A DNA stretch of 64,000 nt from Moniliella sp. 'wahieum'. Lineage: Eukaryota > Basidiomycota > Moniliellomycetes > Moniliellales > Moniliellaceae. The notes beneath the pieces are model-generated. The model ran no database searches and was not told where the DNA came from. It saw only the letters and a program-made list of their open reading frames with translations. Each line of letters begins with the position of its first letter. Position 1 is the stretch's first letter. The stretch lies in NCBI GenBank assembly GCA_003971905.1, contig RSEE01000010.1, positions 186,001-250,000 on the forward strand, read 5' to 3'. The position numbers were made by a program, and so were the translations under genes. Shown here piece after piece: positions 1-12,658 of the stretch.

Positions 1-647
1 TATTGATAGTAGATATAGCTGAGAAAGCCTGCAATGTTTGGCTTGGCACTGACTATAACACTGCGCAACAGGGAACGATACCATGCCTCTGGCAACCCAC
101 ATCAAGCCTATGCAGATGATGATCGTCGAAATGGCCATGTTTAATGAACCGCAATATTGTCGTCATATACACGAAACCCTGTGTCTCCTTTTCGATCGCG
201 TCTCGATGAGATCTGAGATCTGAGAGGCCGAGAGGTCCAAACGCCGAGAATGTGACGTTTGATCGAAGCAATGTGCGACTGGGTAGTGAGTCTTCGGAGG
301 ACCTCAGTCGTGCGCTTGTTCTAGAAGAGAGAGTTGCCAGAACTGGCCCCACATTATAACCACCAACACCTCTACGCAATATTGCTTGTTGGTTGTCGGC
401 ATTGAAAACAGAGCGCCACACACCCCACATTGCAAGTTGCTCACTCCACCTTCTCTCTCATCCTATTACCACTTGCTCTCTCCATTCTTGAGAGAGCCTA
501 ACAGTTTAGGAACAACGAACTTTCGGGCTTTTCTCCAACTCGCATTCGACGTTTCCGAAAAGACGAAGACGTTGAAGAGACTCTTTGGGACCGTGGTTAT
601 GACTTTTTGCCGCACACTGTCCCCTCTTTACTTTGCGGAACTCGAAT
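1..647. other. Upstream region of copper-fist gene
   Basis: No convincing coding sequence is seen on either strand. The part before the next gene, about 430-600, is pyrimidine-rich and is probably its promoter and 5' leader. Confidence 0.5.
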
Positions 648-1774
648 ATGCCCTTTTTGGATGGCAAAAAACTCGCTTGTCAGGCCTGCATCAGTGGCCA
701 TCGGAGCAACAAATGCGCCCATTCTGATCGCCAACTGTTCCAAATTCGCCCTCGAGGGAGGCCCTGTCGTGTCTGTCGCTTTTGCCGTGAATGCGCCAAA
801 ATGAAGGAGGAAGGGAAAGAAGGGGCGCCCACGGGACGATGCACCTGCCTTGACCTGCCGCCACCTCTTCATACAGTCCTTCCGTCTCTCGCCCGCCAGG
901 AACGAAAACGCCGAGAGGCTGCTGCAAGACGATCAAAGCAAGCTGGGACATCTACTTCCCTCATCGAGGCCGAAACCTCCCCTAGTGGAAGTTCGGCGGA
1001 CGGGTTTATCCCCTGTCCCATTGGTACCCCCGAACCTGTCGTCAGCATGGCGCAAACGTCCAACCTTTACATTCGTCGCCACACCCTTGATATCCCAAGA
1101 ATTGTATGGTGTACAGCGCCAACACACGCAGATGCTTATTCCTCGCCCCACGAATCAAGTGCCCCGCCGCCTCCGCTTCTTCGCCTGATGGTACCACCCG
1201 CCACCATCTGCACACAGCGAGTGACTCGGCTTTGATGGCGTCGACCCTACCCGAAATGCAGCCTCTGGCTCCTCTGCCTAGCACCAGCGCACTAGAAGCG
1301 GGGGTTGATTATCACCGCACCTTCAACCTGGAGCTGAACGACATGCCTGAGTTACCGAAATATCGACCATTTACCGTCTCCACTTCTTCATATCACGACT
1401 GTACCACATCTGCTTATTCGATCCACTCGCATCCCAACGTTTCTCACCTTAGTTTTTCGCATTCGAACCTTCCGCACTCAAGCCGCGACTATCGCATCAC
1501 GACCGGTGGGATGCCCGCCGTCATATCTTTTCCAAGCTCCAAAACACCATCACAAATAATGACTTTCCAGCCACCCCCTGACGAACAGCTCCGGCATAAC
1601 ACAGAGCAGAGCTTTCTCGCCGTCTCCGCGTTGAATTGGCAAAGCCCTCAAAGGGATCCAATTCTGCAAAGGTCATGGCAACAGGAAGGGTTCCCTCTCC
1701 TTCCTGACTTCCCCGAGATCGTCTGGCCTGCACCCCATCATATACCGCCTCCTCCTCTCTGTCCTGGCAGTTGA
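648..1774 (+). CDS. Copper-fist DNA-binding transcription factor, two exons
   Basis: Predicted copper-sensing regulator of the Ace1/Mac1/Cuf1 family, acting in the nucleus on copper or iron homeostasis genes. The ATG at 648 opens MPFLDGKKLACQAC. A copper fist follows in residues 1-45, with CxxC, then x8, then CxH (CQAC...KCAH) and the minor-groove motif RGRP. A cluster CRVCRFCREC and a CTC follow. A GTATGG...CAAG intron at 1104-1159 (56 nt) joins two frames exactly: 152 codons, then 205 codons including the stop. The product is about 356 aa. The C-terminal part is Ser/Pro/His-rich and unrecognised. No second Cys-rich activation cluster is seen, so the metal-responsive part could differ from Mac1, or the gene could continue past 1774 through another intron. 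The copper-fist assignment is firm; the regulated genes are unknown. Confidence 0.85.
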
Positions 1775-3831
1775 CCCTGTTGGGAGCACCTCTTCCTTCC
1801 CCCAGTCTTTCGCCCAGCCTGAGGTCCCAGAGGGAAGCCTCCCCATTCCCCGCGGACCACTGTCCTTCTCTTCATCTCTTTCACAAGCATAGCCGCAGAG
1901 GTCCAAAAACCGTTGATCACCTACTGTTGCTACCCCCATCCTTTCAAAACTGCATCGATTTTCTCCTCTTTTGCATCTTGACACTTCCAGAAGAGCCCAT
2001 AGCCTTGATTTGGAAGACCCACCAGATGCGGTGTGATCGTATATGGTGTATGTTTCCTGCATAGACCAGAGACTGGTCCATTCCTTCCATTGGTAGCGTC
2101 GTTGGATGAGTGTACAAGTGTGTAGGGGACCCGCCACCTTTTTTGCATCGTGGAGCGTACGGGTATAGTAATCATCTTTCAATGAAATCCAACAGGCTTG
2201 ACTAACAGTGTAGAGCAGGTCACTTAAAAAGAAGATGAATAAGATTTGAGTAGACTAAGAAGGTGCAGGTGACTTAAGTGGACCGCACATCAAGCCAGTG
2301 AAAATCAGAATGTGCTACCATCAGACATGACCACAGGAGGCAAGCGCGTGCGGGGAGGAAAGGGACGTCAACACAATGTCGAGAATGCTATTAGAGGAAG
2401 TGGCCCGTTGGCGACGAAAATTCTTCTCTTTTCTATGGGACCGTGGGTGTGAGCCACATCACGGATGAGAGCTTCCAAAATAATTGCCTTCGCTGCCGTC
2501 ATCAACAGAGAACGTTGAATATCTCTATTCTATAAAGGAGACCCCCTTTTACCATGATAGATTACGATTATTGTAGGGGTTTCTCTCCACCAGTCTCTCT
2601 AGGGCGCCCTAACAATGGTTGAGTGCATGCCTATATAAAAACATCCTGAAAGGAAACTCTTCATTAAGTTCGTCTATCATGTGATGGGTGCTGGAACATC
2701 ACTGCGTCGATCTGTGCACTGATATATACATGATCCTAGCGTCAATGTTGACAACGATGATGGATGGGATCGCGATGACATATGATATGCATAGCGCATA
2801 GAAGGGAATGTAGACGGAGTCCCTCCTTCTACCGGTCGTTGCGACTGTTTATATGTGGATACTGATTATTACAGAGACGGTGGCTGCGGCTTGGTGCATG
2901 ACAACTACTTGCCATGGCGTGCTTTTGTGAACATTGAGATGGGATGTTCTGGAGTCCTGAGTCCTGTGTTATGGATTTTGGGCGATGTCGTCTCGCATAT
3001 GACACCAAATAAACCGCACAACCAACAATATTCAAAGAGAAGAGGAGAGATACAAAGATGAAAAAACGAAAGCCAACGCATATAACAACACATAACCTGT
3101 AATGTTTTGCGAGGGGGAGAGACAGAACCACCACAAAAGCAAACACAACTAACAGTGATTAACGATGACTGCGGGGGAATTAAGGAATCTGGTTCCGACG
3201 GATGCGCCAAGGCCATGTAGCTCGCCATGCTGTAACGGGATAGGCTTACTTCCGATTTCCCCTGATGCACCTGACGGTGGTACAAAAATGAACGGAGGTT
3301 GGGTTTTCAGTTATGGAAGAGTTGGCGTTCCACTGCCGAGGCTCTTGGCTTTTCAATGGTCAACGTTCAACTGTGTGTGTGTTTTTCTACGGCTAGTGCG
3401 TCCAGCTGTTAAACAGACAGCCGAGACAGACGGCCGAGACAGACGGCCGAGGTACATGGTCAGGGACACTGGGAGGCCGTTGGTTCGAGCCCACCATGGA
3501 AGGGTAACTTGAATACCTATTCTGGACGACCCTGCCAGCGCATTAGCGTGCTAGCCATCTTGTTCCCACAGTTGCTATAGTGAGTGACTAGTGACTGGCG
3601 CATTGCTGAGCCGCGCTGGCGCTGAAAGCTGAAAGCTGAAAACTGAAAACTGAAACGCCCAGTTGACTTGCACAGCTGCGGACGGTTCCCAGGGCGTACC
3701 CCCGGCGAGGGCTGTGTACCATACTTGGTCTCGATAATCGATCATCGGTAACCGGAAAGCGCTTGATCGATGATCAGCAGGAGAGGCGTGTAGCATGTGA
3801 CGCGCGTGACAGAGGAGGCGATGATGTCACG
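1775..3831. other. Intergenic, no supported gene
   Basis: About 2 kb of moderate GC with only short, incoherent open frames. Nothing recognised. A stretch at 3400-3500 repeats GACGGCCGAGA-like words. Confidence 0.5.
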
Positions 3832-3874
3832 TGCATCATGACGCTGGTATCATACGCACCAGCGTCATGATGCA
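3832..3874. repeat. Perfect 17-bp inverted repeat with 9-bp loop
   Basis: TGCATCATGACGCTGGT at 3832-3848 is matched by its exact reverse complement at 3858-3874. It lies about 115 bp upstream of the zinc-ribbon start codon, so it may form a hairpin or a dimeric binding site. Confidence 0.9.
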
Positions 3875-3988
3875 TGATCTAGTTGCTCGAACTTGCACCT
3901 GGCTGGTTTGGGGGGGTGTTGTCGGCCCGCCCTTTCTCTTTCGTCTCACCACGAACTCCTCCCTAGTCGACTCTACTTTCTGGACGCC

Positions 3989-4565
3989 ATGTGCGACGAC
4001 ATCTTCTTCTGTATGTGGCACTTCTGCTCTCTGACCGCAGCTAACCCTTTCGCAAGGCATCCCCATTGTGTTTGGGTGCGATGAACACCTGAAACAGACC
4101 GACACCACTCCTCATGGTACGTCCCATTCACCGCCACCCATGTGTGGAACTAACTTCGCACTGTGCCTATCCTCCCCCCTTCCCCCCTCTCGTTTTCCCT
4201 TCTACAGTATGGTACGTTCTTCTAACCCATGTGCGGCCCGATGGTATTCGCCGTTTCTCCACTAACTCTGTCTCCCCTCTCAGTCCACGATGCCACAATG
4301 CTCAGGTCGTCTCCGCCCGGACACGGCGGTGGTTCACGCTCTGCTGGATTCCTCTGATTGTATGTATACTCATAGGATTGCGTGTCCTTCGTTCTAACTG
4401 CTTCACTAGCCTACGTCCTCGTCCAATATCTGGGTGTGTGGTATTTGCCAGTGGCGGGCCGACCAGAACGGGTCTTACCAGCCGCCGTTGGCCGGAGCCG
4501 GGGGGTACGGTGGCCCAGGCGGGCCGTATGGCGCCCCACAAGGGTACCCGCCACAGCAATACTGA
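3989..4565 (+). CDS. Zinc-ribbon (zinc_ribbon_15-like) small protein, five exons with a 4-nt microexon
   Basis: Five exons: 3989-4010, 4057-4116, 4208-4211, 4284-4359 and 4410-4565. They join in one frame to give 105 aa. The introns have GTATGT or GTACGT donors, CTAAC branch points (4041 and 4394) and AG acceptors. The product starts MCDDIFFCIPIVFGC and carries two CxxC knuckles: HVCPRCHNA about residues 28-36, and IWVCGICQW about residues 60-68. Between them is a conserved hydrophobic TRRWFTLCWIPLIP. The tail is Gly/Pro/Tyr-rich and ends YPPQQY. This matches the small fungal zinc-ribbon family (Pfam zinc_ribbon_15), whose function is not known to me. The 4-nt exon completes Val and the first zinc-ligand Cys, so it is needed for the first knuckle. 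No frameshift is needed. The terminal tail resembles PPxY-like ligands of WW domains, which is inference. Confidence 0.85.
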
Positions 4566-5081
4566 GAGGACCCACTGTTTCTTGCTTTCCAATGCCGATG
4601 TGTGCCAAGCTGTCAGCGCCGTGTGATCCTTTGCTTGTGGGGGACGGTGCTATGTGCACAGGATGCACACACCGCAACCAAGTTTCTTTGTACTGTGGAT
4701 GTATTTGCTGTTTCCCATCTCGTATTCCCTTGGCTGGCTGGTGGCTGCCCCTTGGCAGGGATTGAGCCGCAGCCTGCGATCTGCCAGTGTCTGCCCGCAC
4801 GCATGCCCTAGGTGGTGCGCACGTCGAGCGACATGGCGCAGGCCCCAACAGATGCGTCTAAGCGAGCAACAAAATAATGGCGAAAATAACAGAAAACCCA
4901 TATTGGATCGAGGCGGCAGGCGACAGCTGACATCAGCGCATCATCCATCATGCTCATGCACCGGCACGCATCCCACCCCGCCACCGACCACCTGCCCGGT
5001 GGGCGGCGCCTGACGCCCTCAGGCAGCTTATCACCACAACTCAAGCCCCCGCCACCACCACCCGCCACCACTGCCACACCC

Positions 5082-6623
5082 ATGAGCGAGAAGCGCGGTC
5101 CTCCACTGCCCGTCGAAGAGGGCGTGCTTCTGTGAGCAGCCCTTGCTCCACGCCCCCACGATGAGCTGAGGCGCGCCCTGCTCACCCACCAGCGGCTGAC
5201 GGAACAAGAGTTCCGCCACTGTCATCATATCCTCGCCCCTCTGCGTCCGGGTAAGCACACCACGCCAGCGCCTGTCGCTGCGCGGACCAAGCATGCTCGC
5301 CATCACGCACCCGACCCAGCTGCGTCTCCCGATGTGTCGAGGAAACAGATGAAGATGCGCGCGCGCGGCTGCGGCCGCAGCTGAGCGGCGCGCTCGGACC
5401 GCCCAGGCCCGGGCGCTGGCCCCAACAGTCAACCCCAAGCTCACCCCCGAGGCCCGCAGCAGGCACGGCGGCTGTTACTGTGCGTACGACTTGAATCGTC
5501 TGAAGGAATTACGGAAAAAGGTATGCCCGTTCCCCCGTATTTGCCCCAGTGGAATCCTACTAACCCAACGCAGCTGGAGCCCCTTGCGCGACACATGGGG
5601 TCGACAGTGGATGCGACCCAGGAGCGGGTACTGCATTTGGAGGAACTACACACAATCCTCGAACGGGCTCCGAGCTCGCGATCCGTTCTGGTCCCAGCGC
5701 CTAAGGCGGACAACGAAGACGGGATCAGGATAACGATGGGACGATCCTGGCGAAGCGTTTGAGAATTGGACGTCCCAACGGCTGGATCGTATGCTTGTCG
5801 ACTACCTCCTGCGACAAAAATATCCGCGTACTGCAGCACATCTCGCCCAAACGCGGCACATTGAGCCGCTGGTGGACCGGGAGTTGTTCGGAGAAATGGA
5901 TGCGGTGGAAGCCACACTGGCCCCAGGTGCACAAACCTGCCAGTTGCGCTGCCGCTCTGGCCTGGTGGTTGAGAATAAGCCGCGCTGAGGAAGGCCAAGT
6001 CAACGCTCGAGTTTGAACTACGTCTGCAGGAATACATTGAGTTGGTGCGAGTGCGCACACCAGCGTCGCTCGAACAAGCAATCCAGTATGCCCGCAAACA
6101 TCTTGTCCCGTACACGGAGGAGAGGCGTTGCGGACGACAGTGTTCCGTGCGCTGGGCCTGCTGGCGTGCGACCCCGCCTCCCATGTCAATATGTACCCCG
6201 AGTTTGGCCCCGAGCGATGGGGCGGCGCTACGGAGCAAGTTCCGCGCCAGGCGTGGAGATTCACTCGCTTCCTCCGCAAGCCAGCTTGCATTTGGCCCTC
6301 AGTGCAGGATTGAGTGCGCTCAAGCTGCCGGACTGTTATTAATGACCCCAACCCTGACTGCCCGACGTGCGCTCAGGACAAGTTGGGCCGGCTGGCGCAG
6401 GAGGTGCCGTGGTCTCACCATGTCAACTCGACGCTCATATGCCGATTGACGGGCAAGGTGATGAACGATGATGACCCCCCGCTTGTCCTGCCCAATGGGC
6501 GAGTCTACTCCACCTCAGGACTGGAGGAGTTGGCCCGCTCCAGTATCACGCGCGAGGTGGTGGACCCGGCCACGGGCGATAAGTTTGCGTTGCAACGAGG
6601 CACGCAAGATGTTTATCTCCTAA
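5082..6623 (+). CDS. GID/CTLH E3 ligase subunit Gid9 (Fyv10/MAEA family), frames broken
   Basis: Homologue of Gid9/MAEA, the RING-like subunit of the GID ubiquitin ligase that degrades gluconeogenic enzymes. In order the pieces show: an N-terminus VLLEQPLL then DELRRALLTHQRL (5130-5220); DLNRLKELRKK then an intron at 5521-5573 (CTAAC branch); a LisH/CTLH part with RMLVDYLLRQKYPRTAAHLA; EFELRLQEYIELV and YARKHLVPYTEE; a CRA part LHLALSAGLSALKLPDCY; and the degenerate RING DCPTC, HHVNSTLICRLTGKVM, PNGRVYS. The natural C-terminus ARKMFIS with stop TAA at 6621-6623 lies in a different frame from the RING. At least eight frame changes are needed, for example near 5132, 5735, 5950, 5975, 6127, 6225, 6342 and 6605. 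Conservation between breaks is good, so indel errors or very recent decay are both possible. An additional intron near 5251-5319 is possible. Confidence 0.75.
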
Positions 6624-9600
6624 GCACAATGGTTGCTTGGTTTCGGAGCTTGTGTATCCTATTCTGTACAGGAAACGTATGAGCTCCCTTTCGCGGCCAT
6701 GCGGGACCAGTTTGGTCATTGCTCGCGCTCAGCGCGTTGAACGCAATAGATGTTGCATGTACCTTTGTCCGTTGGATTGGGTAGGCCACTGGTGGGCATG
6801 GCTGCGCTCACGCGCGCGACATTCACTCTGTAGCATGTCCGCCCATAAAGTTTACTGCACAGATAGTCCACCACTTACATTTTGCCTCCTCTACTTACTG
6901 CACCACAGCTTGTTTTTATCTCGGGGACTTGCGAGATCAGCCGTTTAGCTTTAGCACGTTTGGGGAGGGGGGGCTGTGGACAAGGGCCTATATGATCGGA
7001 TGGTTAGGCGTTTTACCGTACCTTCACTGTCACCGGTGTCACTTTCTGATCAGAGTGCAACCTGTAACTTGCGTCCTCGAATACCCGGCCGACGGGGAGG
7101 AGCGCTAGTTTAATGATGTTGGGCAAACTCCTTAATCAGAGGGAAATAAGGGTAAAGCTGTCAAGATGAAGATGCGGGTCGTTACCGGCGCTACCCTACT
7201 AGGAAAAACATGCGGAACTTGTACGACAGGCAGCGACAGGAACTAACGGACGGAGGAAAAGGAAGACATCAGCACGAAGTGCTTAGTGTCGCTTACTGTG
7301 TACTACTACTGGTATACTGATCCCATTGGTATCTGGCGCAGAGCTGAGTAGTCTTTGTTTATCTTTGGATCTGCGGGCCTTACCAAGACCGTTTTTTATT
7401 TATCAGGAGGTGGTGAAAACGAGAGGCCAACATAACTTATACCACCCACACATTATAGCCTATTAGTATCAACACCAGCGACAGCAAAGCCCTTCTGCTT
7501 CCCTGGCTGAACCTACTAATCAATGTAGATCAGATAACTGAACCTACATAGCAGTACAGTATGTGAAGACTGTTGAACCTAAGCAGATTGAGGTGAGTCT
7601 CCGCTCCGCACGGTATACCGCTCCACGCACAGCATGTGCAAGTGTGGTGCCATGTCGGCTTGAGCACATCATGGCTTGCACCCGGACCCCGTGCAAGTTG
7701 GTGCATTGCATAGGCAGTGCGGGAGCGCATTCTGCAGCTCGTGCGCTCCATGCCACAACAGCATCCACAACAAGCCAACTGTGAGCAAGAGGACTGGGAC
7801 GAAACGCGGGAGAGGCAATGGCACTGACTACCGCGTGGTGTGGGGCCCTGGAGCAATCGGAGGATCAGGAATGGAGGTGGACCACACGCTGCACGAGTCG
7901 GGAACGCAGGAGGTGCAGACCGCGGATCGGTGGTACATGAGAGCATGGCCACGCCTTTTGGAACGGAACGCTGGGAGAAGGAGCGCTTCGGCTGCTGGAA
8001 CAAGTAGAATGCGACAAAACGCCAAGTACCAAGAATGCACCCAAGAACCGTTTTCCCTTTTGGTTTTGAGAACGCGAGGAGGATACTATGCCATCAAGTC
8101 AACGGGCAAGATGCTTGGGAACTGAAAGGAATTAACTACGGAGTGTCATTGGAGATGGTTCACCGCTCGGATGTCTACCACGTTCATCCTATCCAAACGC
8201 GCTATACCTCGAGTATGGGAACGGATGACGGCCGCCAGAAGGTCCTGATTTCCTGGCAATTCCCCGTCCTGATTTCCTGGCAATTCCCCTGGTTCCCTAA
8301 ATGGGGTTGACGCTACCAAGCAACACGTGACACAACGCCGGATAAACAGGCTCAGCGCATTGAGCTCAGCCGCCCAACCAGAGTGCACAGTCTTCGGTTA
8401 GCCACAGACAAGGGAAGTATTCAATGCTAAGAGGGTACGTGAGATCGTGAGAGCTGTGGGAAGGAGCTGTTGAGAAGATGCAAGTTGTGAAGAACCTTTT
8501 TTCATCAACGGCAGTTGAGATCGATGAGAGAGAAGTCTGACATTATTGACATGTGGCCACATGTCTCGATGGCCAAGTGAGAGTGTCGTTCATTGTGTCC
8601 ACACACCCAAAAAGCTTCCAATGACTGACTATTGTGGTGGCTGGATGGCTCATCGACCCATCGGCATCTCCTCTAAGATCAAAAAAAGCATATTAGAACC
8701 ATCCATAAGATAGAGGAGCCATTCTTACTTAGCTCTCGTTCTGTTGTCCGCCTCTGTGGTCTTTAACCGCGCACAATCGCCATCTTGAATAAGGTATTCC
8801 CCTGGGCACATAGCTACATCGGAAGCCACATATCACGAAAAGCGCATATGCCCCCAAAAAGAACAGCCTCTTAGAGGCGTCATGCCCGCGGCATGCATGG
8901 AGACGCGATTGACGAGACATTGACGAACTTGTTGCGACGATGTCTGGCTTTACCGATCCTGGTGCACTTCCAGCCTGAGTGCGTGAGCCTCAGGCCTCAA
9001 GCTGAGGTCTCACTAGTCCCGAGGCACCGCAAGCTCCGAAGATTGCTGGTGCGCGCGTAGCGGCGTAAGCCAAAAGGACTTCTCCTGTAGCCCTCGTCCT
9101 GCTTCCTATAATACCACGAACGCTTATCTCTCGCCCGCGATCGGTCGCCTACGCTATACTCAGGTTCCAAACGCTTCAGTCTGAAGATCCTTTGCGGCCT
9201 CTATAGCCGGGTGGACCAGGACGTTCCTACAAACTACGTGGACGTTTGACGTTTGGTGGCTACGATTGACAATAAATCTTCGAACGTCTCGAAGGTTGGG
9301 TATGTTGAACATCGCGACAGCGCGTAGCGCGTAAAATCTTGAAGGCGGCATATCTGGCGTCAATTTCAAATAGCCGCCACATTGGTAACACGGCGACGAG
9401 GGAGCGCAGGGTTGGGTGCCGGTGGGGAGGGCGAGGCTTGGCGAGGCCTGCCGAGACCCAACAAAGGCCACCTGCCACATGCACGCGCACCATCCTCAGC
9501 ACTGTGTAACTACCTGATCGTTCTGATCCTTACCGCCTGAGCGTGAATTCAGTGTTCGACATTCAGCTTCAGAACGTTCAACGTTGAGTTCAAGGTTGAA

Positions 9601-10492
9601 ACGTTTAGCCCTATTAAACGTTCAACGTACTCAACGCTCTCGGCCTCAGTGCGGCAATGGAAAAGGGGGACTTGCCATGATGCATGACTTGCTTCCCAGA
9701 TCTCGGACCTCATATTCTCAGAGCTAAACTATTGTCAAGGGAGGAAGCGGTGGAGATGCAATCGGGGGAAGGCAGCCTGGACTGAGGCCTGAGGGGCAGA
9801 ACAGAGGTGGAATAACGGAGTCGCCTCGCGCAACAGTAGTTGTACATATTAGTCCAAGTAGTACTTACAGTACAGCGGATGCGATGTATGTGGCACCCGA
9901 ACCACCGGACCTGGGACACCCGCATCCGCACCCGACCCGCCCGTAATTTGCGGGTGAGGTTTCCAAATAAGATAGTCATGCCCACGATGAAGAGTGCGCG
10001 CGGGATAGCCAGTAAGGCCTAAGGTTACATCTGTTACATGTTCTACCGCGTACCTGTAACGCTTTTAACGCGTATTGCATAACGCGTAACGCGTAACGAG
10101 TAAAGCTAGTAACTAGTAACCATTTGACGATAATCGATAATCTCCGATGGGTCACACGTATCAATGGCATCTGATGGGGAAAAGGGGATCTTCCGAGCAT
10201 ATATATCTGTTGGAGTGTGGGCTTGTGTGACGCGTGACGCGTGACACATAGGTGACATGCGACCACCGATCACCCGTTAAATACTAACGTACCGACGTAA
10301 GGTGACCTGTGATGCATGTGATGGTCAGCCGCTGCGATAAACGCTACGCGGTAACCGGTAACCGGCGTCCGTGTCCCCAGGCTCAGGCCAGGGCCGCAGG
10401 CTTCTCGCCATCCTCGCCCAACAATCGCACCGCAGCAGCTATGCATCGCAGGTATGTAATCACCCTTGCCGCGTCTCTTCAGCGGCTTGAAG
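6624..10492. other. Gene-poor region, unidentified open frames at 7676-8310
   Basis: About 3.9 kb without a recognisable gene. Overlapping plus-strand open frames at 7676-8125 and 8035-8310 have no motif I recognise and could be an eroded gene or element. The part from 10060 to 10260 is rich in heptamer repeats such as AACGCGT and GACGCGT. Confidence 0.4.
8242..8289. repeat. Perfect 24-bp tandem duplication
   Basis: The unit starting GTCCTGATTTCCTGGCAATT occurs at 8242-8265 and again immediately at 8266-8289. Confidence 0.9.
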
Positions 10493-11335
10493 TGTCCCGG
10501 GCTGCGGCGGACCCAAGATGGTCCGACCCAAGCTAAGGCCCGCCTGCTCCGCACATGCCAAGTAGAGCGTGCACCGCAGGCCAATCAAGTGTTGACGGTT
10601 GGCTAAATTAAGTACCGTGGCCCGAAGGGTCATGCTCCGTGCGACAATAGTCGCCCCCCGCCCAAGTCCAAGTCGGCCGGCCTAAATAAGGCCACCGAGC
10701 TTCCAGTGCCGTGGCGGCATCTGCCGTCCCGTCCCCGTTCCGCTTCCTTTCTCGGTCGCGCCTGTGGCGACCAACCCCGCTTTTGACATGTCTTCCTTTC
10801 TACACCCCCTCTTGTATCCGTTTCCCTTTTGATCCTGCCTGTACCCCTGGTTGATGGGGATCTTTTCCCCCACCTTCCATTCTCGTCATCCTCTCGTCTC
10901 CACTTTCGTCCCTTTCCCGCCTATCCTGTCCGACTCCTGCCCGTTTTCCAGCCAATTGATCCAGTACAGGCAGCTCCTCTTGTTAGCGTCCGACATCTCC
11001 TCCGACCTCGTCCTCCAGCCCTTCGTCGTCCAATCGCGCGAGCCCTCCTTCGGTTGCGGCGATTCCCAGTCTCAGTTGAGGCAGTGTTTGTCCCCCTCTG
11101 CCTCCTCCCGTCCCTAAGTCCCGGAGGCTTCAGACACGTTACTACGGCCCAAGCCGGTGCAGACGCAGCCTTGCCACACGTGCAGCCGCCCCACCAAGGC
11201 CTCTCCTCGTCCCTAGCTCCGCTCGGACCACCAACCAGCCTAATCCCGAAACTACCGTGAGTCGACCTACCGTCGCCTAAGGGATCGTACCCCGAAAAAC
11301 CCTAGGGCGGCCCTTGGCGGCGCCCGCCCGTGACA
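10493..11335 (+). mobile_element. Solo LTR (copy A), probably Ty3/gypsy type
   Basis: An 843-bp element starting TGTCCCGGGCTGC and ending GCCCGCCCGTGACA. It is flanked by a perfect 5-bp target duplication, TGAAG at 10488-10492 and 11336-11340. A diverged copy in opposite orientation lies at 24329-25193 and has its own target duplication. TG...CA ends, short terminal inverted repeats and 5-bp duplications fit a solo LTR. A non-autonomous DNA transposon is less likely. No substantial coding frame is inside. Confidence 0.85.
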
Positions 11336-12513
11336 TGAAGCTCTTGAAGGTTGAGCTTTTGAGCTGGTTGTTGACGTTGTTGAACTGAAAAGCTGGAAGG
11401 CGCCAAAGCTTTGAAGCTTGAAGCTTGGCTGGTGCCGCTGGTGGCCGACGTTGTTCGATCTAGAAGCTAGAAACGGAGAACTTTTGAGAAACAAGAACAG
11501 GGCAATAGTTTGTTACATTTTGACCAAATGAGAGCGCACCGCTTAATTCAATGTTTACCGTTACCGTTACCGGCTTTAAGTTTTAAGGCTTTGAGCTTAC
11601 CGGTTACCCGTCACGCGTCACACGTTATGCATCGTGTATTTGTCGCTTGTTAGATCTAGATGTTCTGCAATGTCGTGCACCATGGATGATCGATGGGCGA
11701 TGCATGATGATTAATCGGATGATTCAGGGTGCGTGCACGAGATGGGGGGACTGGAGTGAACGTGGACCAGATGAGAACGCTTTTTGATGTGTTTTGACAT
11801 TGACCTTGATACCACTCAAGGCCACAGGAAAGCCCAGCAATCGCCGGCTGACTGCTCACTATCGTCCAATAACAAGGAAGGCGATGCATCAGAGCATGAG
11901 AGAGCGACACCGTGCGTCGAGGCTTTTTTCTGCAAGTTTTGGTTGAGTTTTATATACCTAACCAAGGATGACAAGCATCATGAGGCGTATGATGAGAGAT
12001 TGATGAGAGAGGGGACTAGCTGCCAGTGTGGCGTATGGTACCTGGGGTGCACAGAATCGTAGCATTATATGGGGGGGCTGCTGTTAGTGGGGCGATGCAG
12101 CCTATATCATTTGAGTCAGCCCAAAAAGAGAGGTACCGAAAGGCGGGTGGAACACTGCTCACCCACACCAGTCGACACTAGCCCAGGCCCCAAGGCAGAA
12201 GCCCTTGTGCACCTACATTAGCAACAGAAGCATCAGAAGTATCAGAAGAGTCAGATCTCTAATTTCAGAAGATCTCTCGGAGACGCTCAGTACTCAGTGA
12301 GTCCGAAGCTCTGTACTCGGTATGAGTATACGTGGCCACCCGGTCAGTGTTGGGCAACACACTGCCACGCCATCTGCGCTGCATCGCACACACACACACG
12401 CGGGGTTAATAGAAAACGTATAGTGCGTTTTTCGTACGTTAAAACGTGCGTTCCTACGTTCGGTATAGTACACTCACTCACTGTGTTTCTGGTTTCTCGC
12501 TCCTAGGTTGCTA

Positions 12514-12607
12514 GTTACGCGTTACGCGTTACGCGTTGCGGAAGATGGGGAGTAGTGCGTTACGCGTTACGTGTTACATGTTGCTAGCTAAGCGCTAAGC
12601 GCTAACT
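12514..12607. repeat. GTTACGC and GCTAAGC heptamer arrays
   Basis: GTTACGC is repeated from 12514 to 12534, again near 12557, then followed by TAAGCGCTAAGCGCTAA near 12588-12604. All have a 7-bp period. Confidence 0.8.
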
Positions 12608-12624
12608 CCTACATCTTCCCGCCT

Positions 12625-12658
12625 GCATCATGCATCATGCATCATGCATCATGCATCC
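12625..12658. repeat. CATCATG heptamer array, over four copies
   Basis: Tandem 7-bp units of CATCATG type. In the rotation CATGATG the unit is an odd palindrome. Confidence 0.9.

Noticed and set aside
3440-3515. Possible tRNA or SINE around GGTTCGAGCCC at 3482
   Set aside because: A B-box-like word is present, but no acceptor stem, anticodon arm or A box could be folded around it.
10493-11335. Protein-coding gene inside the repeat (open frames at 10829-11260)
   Set aside because: The frame is not preserved in copy B, and the unit is bounded by target duplications, so it is a solo LTR rather than a gene.
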